Source: Pyrrhosoma nymphula
Lineage: Eukaryota; Arthropoda; Insecta; Odonata; Coenagrionidae
Assembly (NCBI GenBank): GCA_963573305.1
Contig: OY754327.1
Location: 180,614,386-180,678,385 of the forward strand
Direction: 5' to 3'
Length of the DNA: 64,000 nt
Under the pieces are notes generated by a model, which was not told where the DNA came from, made no database searches, and worked only from the letters and a program-made list of their open reading frames with translations. The position numbers and the translations under genes are program-made. Below are positions 12,901 to 24,900 of the stretch, one piece after another (position 1 is the stretch's first letter; every line of letters begins with the position of its first letter).

Positions 12901-15900
12901 TACCCACATGTACACGGATCAACTTAACAAGAAGTCTCTTATTTTCGAGTTCGCAGAGAGATATTAATTTGGTGATAAGTCAAGATGGCCACTGGTAACC
13001 ACCCACGCACTCCTCGGTCTGTGTATTCTGTTGTGTTTTCAGTGGTAGTTTTCTTTTGTCTGGTGCTTTTCCTGTGTGGATCCTCCAATGTTCACAGCCA
13101 CTCACCTTATCTGTCCCCTCTGAAAGGCTATCCCAACAACTTTAATAGTTACGGTGATATTCACTTCAACTTCAACCCCATGCTTTCATTCAATTACATA
13201 TATGGAAATTTTACTAACAGCATACTTCTGTGCATATTGTATTGATATTATATCTGAAGTGAATAATAGCCTTTGTTTTGTTGAATGAACTATCATTTAG
13301 AAGACGGGCCCTCACTCTTAAGATGATATTAACACCGCTAACTCTAGGACAAGACAAAATTCATGATAGCAGGACACATTCTGTGGGAATGATATGGGAG
13401 TCACCCGAGAAGATCCCTCCTCAATCTTACTTAAACAATGGATGTTGCACTTATCAATTTGCAAAAGACTACTATAGAAATCATCTTCCATTTGCAAAGC
13501 TAACTTCACATCACATATAGCCATACTCAAATTACTATTGTGATCACAAATGATAATTACAGATTGAGATTCGATTTTGCTTATCATGATGCATGGAAAA
13601 CATCCTTTCTGCAGTTTCTGGAAATTGATGACAAATAAAGTGGTCGGACCCTCTGACGGGTCCAAACAATTGACAGAGCAAAACCGGTTTTGCCCTAACA
13701 ACCCCTCTCGCTCAAGATAGAAATGTTCTCACCACTTATGTATTCCTGAATACAAAAAAATTCATTTGTTCGGGACTAATTCTGAGGGAAAGAGATGGAT
13801 TTAACCCGAGAAGACAACTCCTTTGTCTTACCTTTGTTTATCTACCCTTACCCAGCTTCACTTTTACCCAGGAAGCTTCCATTAGAGGGGGTTTGGCTTA
13901 CACTGGGTTGACACGACTGATGCTCAAATGAACTGAGAGGAGCCATTATTCCAGTTGATTCAAATCAAAACCTTTCATCTAAAAGTGCTCACTTCTCTAA
14001 CTTAACTTTAATCTGATAATCGAGAAGATTTTCGGTCATTAACTCCTCAAGTAGTTACAAATTCTTCATATTTTGACTAAAAAATGACAGTATGATGATT
14101 TCTTCAGAAATTACGATAATTTTCTGATTTTCCTTTTTAGTTCGTTTAATTTTAACCTGGATAATAAAAGGTCCAATTTTTTGGTCCATTGAATTTCAAA
14201 TTAACAAGGTTTTAGTGTAACTCTTACTCAACCTCACTGATAGTACTTTATTTAAGTGACTAAATTTCTACAGAAAATATAGCCATGTCATTAAAACATG
14301 GGTGAAAACAGAAGATGAAGTCATTCCTTACAGGCATATACAGAGAAAAAATGTTTATTTTTGTGTCTAGCGTGACCTACCAGTGGGTCATGATGCCCCG
14401 AGAGCAAGGAAACCCATGATCCACCGGTGTGTCATGCTGCCCAGGGAGATAGGACATCCATGACCCACTGGTGGATCATGCCACCGCAAAAGTGTTAATC
14501 ATTAGCCATTTGCTAAGTAAAATTCTATGATTGTTTTGATGTCTGAGAACAAGAAGAGAAAAACTGATTGGATTATAACCACAATTAACCTCAATCCTAA
14601 AAACTCATTGGTAGTGCTTGTTTGACTCGTGAATAATCAAGTATATCATGAAATACAGTCTTTCATTGAAATTAACCTTCCACCCTTCATTCAGATCTCC
14701 ACCATCTAAGTATCGATTAAGGTTAAAATAAAAGTTCAAATACCTTTCTGCCTGCTACCAGTTTCTTCATCCTGCCTTGAACACAGGCGTTTGCTTGGCT
14801 CCATTGCTGGAGAATTTACATGGGAGACACGTTTTGTTCCAGCCTTTGGCTCATCCTCTACGTTGCTACGGCCCCCACTGCCACCATCTTCGCTGGCCCT
14901 GTCCCACCAGTCCTCCACCACACCCTCATCTTCATTTGTATTCCCATCTTTCTTGGTTTCACCCTCCAGCTCCTCATCCATGGCTTCATCACGTACACCA
15001 TCCTTATTCCACCAATCAACCTCTTTGTAACTGCACTTGGCCCTCTCTGTTTCCCGACCAGACTGACGCCCACTTCTTGTTGCATCCTTATCATCTCTTA
15101 CTCTGCCTATCCTATTCCCTGTTTCCTGAAAGCAGAAGACAAAATTCAAAAGGTAAAGACAACTGATATGAACCTAAATTATATACCGAATGAGTATCTA
15201 AAGGAAAATCAGTGGTTAACGGCAACCAACTGGAAGAGGAGTCAATACAGTCCCAGATGTCTGAAAAACAAGAGCAAAGCTCAGCATACTCAAGAACAGA
15301 TTGTGCAAATGAAAGAAAAAGTAAAAATCAATGAAGTAGTCAGCTTGTGCAGCACTTTGATCCACTCAAGGACATTTTTTTCACTCAGCAAGGTTGCTAT
15401 TAGGTGCCCCTACAATGTCTTCCGAGACATATTCCTAGGAAACTTTCGAATGTCTTTGTTGAAGGGATGTGCATAACAAGAGAATTAACAGAATAAATAA
15501 AGGAGAAATGTGAGTGTTGAAGAAACAAGGAATGACCTTTGCGGATCCAAATTCTTGGATATGTGACTAACATTTGGGCCAAGATGCTGTGCATTTCAAC
15601 AGGAAAGGATCCCTTGTCATGGAAAATCTGTTTCTAAAAAAGTCACACAAAAGCTCAGAGAGTAGGGAAATCAGTATGGTCACAATAGATGGATCTCTCA
15701 AGAAAATGAAGATACCTAAGTGCTAGACAGTTTTGCAGGTAAATTACTGCAGTATTCTAAATAAGGTCAGAGAATTTGAGACATTAGATGATGAATGCAA
15801 TCTTGATATTGTGTTATGTACAGAGACTTGACTTAGTGATCACATGATGGTATACAAGATTTTTCTTTTTAATTTTTCCATTTATAGAAGGGATAATGGT

Positions 15901-18900
15901 AGGCTAAGCAGGAGGGATTTATATCTGTGTAAGTAAAAAACTATTAGTGTAGTACTAGTATGTAAATGTAGTAAAATGTAGTACTCTAGGGTGGGCAAGA
16001 AACATTAGTGAGATAATGTGTCCAGTCAAAGGTCAGAAATAAGGTACAGTCAACTCTCGATTATCTGTGCTAATGGATGCACGACGAGGCATGGATAATC
16101 GAAAGACACGGATAACCGAAAAACATGGAAAATGTGGTCGTGATATTGACATTTCACTTCGTAGGATGGAAACTATTTCACATAACAGACTGCAGCGGTT
16201 ACCGCAAGACAACTAATGAAATACTAAATATTAATATTATTTCGAAATATAATAATATCGTAAACATTTATAATATTATAGCTTCTAATGCTTGAAACAC
16301 AACATAATGGGTACTTACTTAGCTTGACCACGTAGATAATAAAAAACTGACATCTTGCCTATTTTCAGTAAAAGTATGACATCGAAGTGATTATATAATA
16401 CAAAACATTGTTATATTGTGAGCCTCTGAAAAATATATGTGATATAATATATAAATTCGGCATTAGTAGGATTAAATATATTTTGCATTAAAATTGACTG
16501 CAGGTTAAGAAAACAAGTGAATACACCCACTCCCCGACTAACGCTGTTCCGATTAGCGCTGTTCCGCATTAGCGCTGAAAATATTTTAAGACCCTGTTCC
16601 AGTTTAACGCTCTCCAGTTCCACATTAAAGCTCTTGAAAATCCCGTGATGCGCAGCGATCGCTTCACCCCGTGTGCCCGTCGCCTGTCGGAACTATTCTG
16701 CTACGCTTTTTTTGCTGGAAGAGAGAATCGTTGACGAAAAACTTTCATTACTGAATATTCTGTATAGTACAGTGTATTAAAGGAAGAAAAACGATTTCAT
16801 CAAGGCTTTCATCCACCTTTCGTCATTACCACGTAATGGAATTATTTGATGAATGAACCTTTCGACTGTGCTCTGGGCATGTTTACTAGGAGTTTTTTTT
16901 GTTTTGTCTTTTCTAAATTTCTAATATTGTATTTTAAGAATAGGCAATGAGTGATAATAGGCAGCTGGAGAAGAAGAAAATAAAAACAATATCACTTGGC
17001 GTAAACTTAGAAGTCTTGCGACGTCTTGATGCTGGATAGCGGCAACATGAAATTTGCAAGACTTAATCTCTCGCTGGTTCCACTGTAAGAACTATCGTAA
17101 AGAATTCAGATAAAATAAAGAAGTATGGGAAAATAGCAACTCCTTCAGCTGCCGTCAGGATAGGAACAAGAAATAGATGTGAAACTATTATGGAAATGTA
17201 AAGACTTTTAAATGTATGGATAGAAGATTTAGTTGAAAAGCACATACCTACAATTCTGTTGGCGAGTCAAGCAAAAGCTAGGCGTTTGTACGATGAATTG
17301 CCCAAAGCTAGTTCTAGTGTAGTAACATTTACCGCCAGCCGTGGCTGGTTTAATCGCTTTAAAGCCCGCTATAAGCTGCATAACATATCTGTTCGCGGAG
17401 AGTCAGCTAGTGCGGATGAAAGCGCAGCTGCCACATTTATTGTTAAATTGGCGGAAATGATAGAAAAGGGAAAATATTCGCCTCATCAGATTTTCAATGC
17501 TGATGAAACTGGATTGTTCTGGAAAAGGATGCCATCCAGAACATATATTTCAGTAGAGGAAAAATCAATGCCAGGGTTCAAAGTTTCAAAGGATAGACTC
17601 ACATTATTGTTAGGTGGAAATGCTTCTGGGGATTTTAAGCTTAAACCAATGATTGTTTATCATTCGGAAAACCCTAGGGCTCTTAAAGGTTGCCATAAGC
17701 AAAGCTTACCTGTCCTATGGGAAGCTAATAAGAAGGCATGGGTAACCACTGCAGTCTTCGATAAGAGGGTTCACGACCTATTTCTGCTCAGCTGTACGAG
17801 AGTACTGCATCAATAAAAATTTAGATTACAAAGCTTTGTTGATACATATTAGATAACGCTCCTGGGCATTCAAGAACTTTGGGTGATTTATGCTCGGAGA
17901 TTAAGGTTGTTTACTTGCCTCCGAACACAACATCGATTCTACAGCCAATGGACCAGGGCGTGATTTCAACTTTCAAGGCATACTATTTAAGGGAGACTTT
18001 CAACCAAGCTGTAAGGGCATCTGAGGGTGAAGCCGGCGTGAGCTTGAAGGAATTTTGGCGCTCTTATAATATCCGACAGGCCATTGAAAACATATCAAAA
18101 TCTTGGGGTGAGATCTCCGAAAAAACTATGAATGCTGTTTGGAAAAATCTTTGGGACGACTGTGCGATTGACTTCCTTGGTTTTGATGTACCTGAGGACG
18201 TCATTAATGAAACAGTTGACCTTGCACGCATGATCGGTTTAGACAAAGTGGAGGCTGAAGACATTCAGGACCTAATTGAGGCTAATAAAGAAGAACTGAC
18301 TGATATAGATCTATTAGAAATGCAACAGCATTGGAAAATGGAAGAGCAGAGCAAAGATGTGTGTGATGATGAAGAAATCAGAAACAAAACTAAAGTTTTA
18401 ACTACATCAAATATTAATGAAATCTTAAATCTCGTCGACTGTGCACGTAATCTCATAAAAGAAAGTGATCCTGATTTTGAAAGAAGCTCGCTAGTTGTTA
18501 GAATTTTAAAAGATTCTGTGAATTGTTACTATTAACTATTACTAGAAAGAAACAAAACGAAAAAACAACTCTCTTTAGACAGTTATTTCTCTAAAACTCA
18601 AAGAAAATCCTCCACCACAACCAAAGACGGCAGCAGCAATGATCGTACTGATGACGTCGATGTGGATCAACTGCAAGAGCAGGAAGTACTTCCGTGACGA
18701 TGACGGTGATGCGCCTTCAACTGTTCCTTGTTTTCATGTTTTGCACATTGTCCTTCCTAATATTTTCAGTTTTGTTATTTCCAAAGTGCTCACAAGCATA
18801 AAATGCAGTAAGAGGCCTTTACAGGTTATTCGCGTGACTAATTTCTGTCGAGTCAAGACGTCTATCACGCAAGTTCCTTAGTTTTGATTTTCATTTGTGA

Positions 18901-21900
18901 TTTACAGTTTTATCTGTGAATCATAGTTTTTTCATCAATTTTGTTATTTTTAAAAGCATTTAGAGAAACTATTGGATTGTTGGATCACAATTTTAAGTTA
19001 TTACGTATTTTAATATGTGCGCTTAAGTGTAAATTCGTAATATCTTCATTTGGTTTTAGGTAAAGCCCAAAGCTCTCTATTAGTAATAATTTATTCATAT
19101 TTATCTGTAAATTTTTAAACAAATAGAATAAAAACAACGTTTATTTAACGCTAAATCATTTTTAAAGCGATTTTAACCGCAGATTATACTTTTACAGTAG
19201 AATATACAAAATTTCTATGGTGAAAGCAGTATCTTGGGGATGAATTAAGTTCCATAACATTAGTCTTTATGGAACTTGATGATTCGATTAGCGCTGTTTC
19301 GATTAGCGCTCGCTTTTCATGGAACGAATTAAGAGCGTTAATCGGGGAGTGGGTGTAATGAAATGTTAATTTTCTGATTTATTTCTAATATCATGAAATC
19401 TTCAACATTCATCTATAAATATTTTCTAATCTAATAAATAGTTTCTAATGCTTGAAACAAAAGATAATGGGCACTTAACTTGACCATATAGATAATAAAG
19501 AAACAATAGCATATCTTGCGTATTTAAAGTAGGTAAATGTAAAAATCATTATCAAAGTGAATATCAGATAGCACATTCTTTTATTGTGAATCTCCGAAAT
19601 AACAAGTTATTTTTTGCTGTTTACTTGATATCTTCATGTATTCTTTTATTGCAGTTCTTATTTTTCTGGCTGAGATTACGTCGCAATAATCTAAATCATT
19701 TTGTGACATGTAATCCAGCTAAGTTTCAACACTCACCAGAGCTTCTGCGCGGGTGCCAACTCTTCTTCCTTTACGTATTTTGTGAACTCCAAGCGAAAAG
19801 CATCAGCGGCTGAAATATTGCCACTCAATCACTCTCCCTGAATAGCAATTTCACGAATTCCATATCGCTGCTTGAATCTCATCAACCACCCAGAAGAAGC
19901 TTTGAAATCCCCTTCTATCCCTAGAGACTCGTGAAAAAGTTTAGCCTGCTGTGCACACAGGGGCCCGGAGATGGGTATACTACTTGACTGTTTTTGATTG
20001 AACTAAAGAAGTATGGCTGAGTCTACATCTTGAAAGGTTGATCGTTTCATAGTCTTACGCTTTGAGGGTCCCACACCACAGTCCGAGGTTGCAGCAAACT
20101 TCATCAGCTTACTTTTATTCTTAATTATATCCCGAACTGTTTGTAATCCCATATTATATTCTTTTGCCAGTTTAAGCGGAGTCTCTCCTTTTTCATTTCA
20201 TGTAATCAATTCTAGTTTTTTAGCGATGGAAAGGACAATTTTATTCCATTTTTCTGCCATTTGCATCAGCTTTGTCGCGGCACTACAGTAACAAATACAA
20301 CTTTGAAGTTATTCAGATTTCTACAAGAATGAAATGACACAATCGTATCTGGGTAAAAACAAATGACTCTTCAACAGCGAATAATGACCAGAGAGCAGAG
20401 ATACTGTTTCGTGTTTATTAATTCAGGCCGAAAAGTAAGAACATACGGAACAATACGTAGCTATTTTTAAGTCTAATATAAGTTAGTTTATTTATAAGTA
20501 GTTTTTATTTCCATTGTATATTTACTATTCCATTCGTTTCAGGAAGATAGAATATTCAGTGGCAAAGGGTAATGGGATAAGAACGAATAAAATAATTTCA
20601 GAAGCAGATGCGGCTGAGTTTTCATCATCCTTAAGCGTAGCTAACAATTTCCATAATATTTTGATTAAATTAAAAAGTTAAACTTTAAAGAGACATTTAC
20701 AAACTTGCAATTCTATTTAGATACATCGAACTTTCAGAGAATTTACTAAATTTTACCATTGGAATATTTTTCAAACTTTTAAGTGTAGGGATGAGAAAAT
20801 AGCACGGATAATCCGCAAACCAGATATGTAATCGGGAGCTGGATAATCGAGTGTTGACTGTACATAAAATTTTAAAGATAATACATATGTGTGTTCAGAA
20901 TTCCCAATGAAGGTAGGCCTACAGATTTAAGACTTGGGAGGGTTTTTTTATCAGGATTGCCACTATTTTTTTGGAAAGCGTAACAATGTACAATCATAAA
21001 CATTTAGAGTTTGTCATTTACATTAGGAATGGGCGATTATTAAAAAATAATTGATATTTTGTATATCGATTGATTGCAAGCAGCCGATTAATCGCACCCG
21101 ATTAATTGGTTTCATTAATCGATACATCGATTAATTGATTCGATAATGACAACATACAAAACATTGCTTGTGAGGTTATAGTCCCTTCATAAATAAAGTA
21201 AAATAATTTATTTTAAATTTTACAAGGTTAATGTTATCATGAGTACAAATTGTAAAATCTAGATAAACTTCCAGGAGGCGTGTCAGGGAACAGAGTTGGG
21301 AAAAATTTCTTAACTTAATTTAAATTTTGACAATGACAATGCCAAATGTTTATACATACTGAAGCGAAAAATTGCAATTTTTATAAGTGGGTACTGGTAA
21401 AGCAGCTTCTCAGATCAGATTGAATTAGTCTCATATCGGAAAAGTCTCTCTGATGGATTTTACAACCATTGTGGTTGCACAAGTGATGTGGTACACAGTC
21501 ACACACACGGATGTTAAGTTATACACCATGATGATGAAATTCGCCATGAAAAAAATTATTTGACTTGACAGGGATTCGAACCCAGATCTCCCAATTGCCG
21601 GTCAGGTGTGTTAGCCAGTTACACTACCAAGCCATCTTGTTCGTATAAACTCTTGCTGAAATTTGCCTTGAATTAAGATGGCTTGATAGTGTAACTGGCT
21701 AACACACCTGGCCAGCAATTGGGAGATCTGGGTTCGAATCCCGGTCAAGTCAAATAATTTTTTCATGGTGAATTTCACCGTCTTGGTGTATTACTCTCTG
21801 ATGGAACTGATGTTGCTACTCCTGGAAGGTATTTCCTGGCTACCTGATATAAGTGAGGGTAATTAGTTTTTATTGACTTCCACATTGAAAAAGGATTCAA

Positions 21901-24900
21901 ATGGCGGACAACAACGGGACGGTTACGAACTGCCGTAACTCGGTGTCGTGTCGGACCGGCGACATCTTCATTATACAGGGTTCTCTGTGACGCTGCTTTA
22001 GTGTCATGAAAGCTCCAGAGGTCATCTGATGGTGCTTCATCACACTCAGCGTGTGAAAGCATCTGCAGGACGTTCACCTGATCCTCCTCGTGAAACATCT
22101 CTGCTATCACAGCGATGACGGTGCTCATGGCATTGGCTACAGCAATCGGGCGCTTCAAGTGCAGTTTTTTAACCGTGGGTCCAGCATCGAGGCAATTGCA
22201 TAACACTTTCTGGACTCAATAGGATTGAACCAACGGTCCAGCTCCGACAGAACAAACTTCTTCACCCGTTCCACTAGCCTGTCTCCTTGCGTAAGCAGTA
22301 TCAGATTTATGCTCCGAAATTGAAAATCGAAGTAAATGTCAGATAAATGAAATAACATAGCATATGAAGACAGGAATCAATGATCGTGTTAACTTCACCT
22401 GTTTAAGCAATTTCAGGAGGGGAATGGCCTTGCTGACTGTAGCAATTTCATCCGTGCACATTTCCGTAGTCACTTTAGCAAATTGTTTCAGCACGGATAT
22501 GAAGGCACGGACGGTGCTCAGCTCCACACCGCTCAGCATCATCAGGTCCCCATAGTCCAGCAGGACCTTGGCTACTACATGACAGCTCTACGAATCGAGA
22601 AAGCACCTCGTAGGTCAAGGACCACCGGGTAGCATTCGACTGGATGAGGTGTAGGACGGTACCCTCTGTCTTACCTTGATAGTACAGAATGTGTTTCAAA
22701 GCATCACTTGCATTGACACTGTGGTGAAAGAAAGTAACAATATCCTTATTTTTTAATTATATCTAGGGCTCCAGGAACTCCTCGTTAGTCTTTTTATTGA
22801 TTGATTTTTTTTATTTATTATCAAAATAACAAACGGCTATGCCTGGCGAAGCGACATCTGACACGTGAGTGGCCAGCAAAAGGTGGTGCCGTGTAGAGTT
22901 ACATCATTCCCATTCTACTTTAATACCAATATGGCGTCGCCGCACGGAGTTCAGCCACAGTCGAATTTTCGAACTGAAGACGAACGTAAGCTGCCCAAAC
23001 TTCACAGTTCACCGGACACAAAATTCCGAAATAATCAATAATCAGTCAAATTAATCGGGTATACAATCGATAATGGCTGTTGCATTAATCGATTCCAAAT
23101 TTTCGATTAAATAACAAAAATAATAGATTATTCGATTAATCAATATCGTAATCACCCATCCCTAATTTACATACCAGAACCCAAAACCTGCCAATAGGAG
23201 GCATTACCTGACTGCTGAGCTAAACTTTTGTATAAAATAACATCATATCATAATCACGGTGTTATGACCAGGAAATTGGTGGTGCGGCATTCCAACCCTT
23301 TTAAATTAACTGTTTTTTCCTCTATTCTTCTAAATGCCTTTGCTGCAGTCCTCATATATTTCTGTACTGTTATTTGGCAACGCTCAGAATAGCCGGACAA
23401 GGAAAACTATGCCCTTTGGGAGTGTGACCTTTCACTTACGTTGATGTCCATTCCTGTCTGTTCCCCCTCCCACTCATCCATTGCCACCTAGCCGAAAACG
23501 TACAAAAATATACAAAGGAAACAAATGCATCTAGAGTATAGAGGAAAACAACATATTCCATGTAAAGAGTGATGGAAGAGTGATTTTTCAGAGAAATAAA
23601 TAAAAAATTGGTCAATAATGAAAATATGGTCAGATAAAAAATTAAATACATAGATGACTTCAGGATAGAATGACACTAAAATATAACTATAATCACATTG
23701 TAATTGAAGATTTACAGATTATGCCAATTTTGATTATCCGCTTGGGTCCCTCCCCCCCCCCCTCATTAGCATGGATATCGGTGTTGTACTTTGGAGGGAA
23801 TACAGATGGCTATGTTACTTGCCTGCTCTCGGTCCCATTTCCGCCTTCTCTCTGTTCCTTCTTCATCCCGCCTCCTATCCCTTCGTTTGCGGCCATCATC
23901 ATCTTCAGCTTCTCCTCTTCTCCTGTGCATGTTGCGCCTTCGATCTCCACCACCATGTTTTCCTCCACCACCTGACCCACCTGACAGACGGCCATCATCT
24001 GTTACTAAATTCAACGATTTTAAGTAGCTAATTGCACGATCTGCAGCATCATGTTCTGCAAGCTTCTTGGATCTACCCTGGCCATACGCCCTAAAACAAA
24101 TGAAACAATCTGATATTAGATATTTCAAAATAAGTGTATTTATAAGTACATATTTGTGTTTTTGACATTACGTAATCTATTGACTAATTCAGTTGAACAA
24201 AAAATCCAGGGAAAATATCAAGTTACCATTGCTACTGGCTTGCAGGGAACTGATTCAGAGCTGGATTACCAATAAGGTAAAGTAGGCAGTTGCCTATGGG
24301 CCACGAGGCTTCGAGGGCTCGGGATGGGCCCTGGGAATTGTTTTCCCCTTTCTTCTCTTGCGACTTGTTTATTAACATTGTTGCTTGTACCGCCTACAGG
24401 CCCCTAAGTGTGTTAATCCATCACTGAACTGATTGTATTCTATTTAAAAGCTAAGTCCAGTTAAAGATTAAGAATATCTAATGCTATTAGGGACAACATA
24501 AAATCTTTTAATTTGGAACTGCATTTGATTCCCTCTCTATTAGTGCTGGATCGAAACAAAAATTTATCAAATCCTAATTCCAATACTTTTTTTTTACAGA
24601 ATCTTGAATCTGAATCCTCCCTTCACCAAATTATGAATCCCAGTTCCTCTTCATAACCAATACATTAATGCATGAAACAAATCCTAATCCATTTTTAATT
24701 TTCTAGTATATATATGAACCAAAAAGTAGCTCTAGGTTTTCACTTGAACTATATCTAATAATTTAGCTTTGAAGAAGAAATAAAATTAAGCAGCAATTTT
24801 TTTCACATTGGAACTATTAATTCTTTAATTAAGAATGCTAAAGAAAGCTTAGTGAACACAAGTAATTTGTTAATTCATGCTTATGAAATTGAGCATTCTC

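Larger units (their letters stand above)
16047..20860 (-). mobile_element. Older Tigger/pogo element, split by a younger Tigger
   Basis: Inverted ends CAGTCAAC[T/A]CTCGATTATC at 16047 and 20860 are flanked by TA (16045-16046, 20861-20862), the target duplication of Tc1/mariner-pogo elements. Its transposase is on the minus strand near the right end and is broken. About 2.0 kb of this element remains once the inner insertion is removed. Confidence 0.88.
21522..21790. mobile_element. Fold-back MITE made of two inverted tRNA-like arms
   Basis: Arms of about 120 bp run inward from TACACCA ends; TTA at 21519-21521 and 21791-21793 could be a 3-bp target duplication, as in PIF/Harbinger elements. 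Each arm contains a tRNA-like segment. The inter-arm loop is about 21641-21675. It is nested in the hAT at 21024-23164. Confidence 0.75.
21024..23164 (-). mobile_element. hAT element with ZBED-like transposase remnant
   Basis: Ends TAGGAATGGGCGATTA and TAATCACCCATCCCTA are inverted and flanked by the 8-bp duplication ATTTACAT (21016-21023, 23165-23172). Subterminal regions are rich in ATTAATCGAT motifs. Transposase coding is on the minus strand. A fold-back element is nested at 21522-21790. Confidence 0.92.

Noticed and set aside
14820..15476. 218-codon plus-strand open frame
   Set aside because: It overlaps DHX30 exon 5 on the opposite strand; its openness mirrors the charged codons of that exon and it shows no protein features.
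21562..21752. Two tRNA genes in opposite orientation
   Set aside because: The B boxes are good, but acceptor stems pair poorly and both units form the arms of one inverted repeat with mobile-element-like borders.
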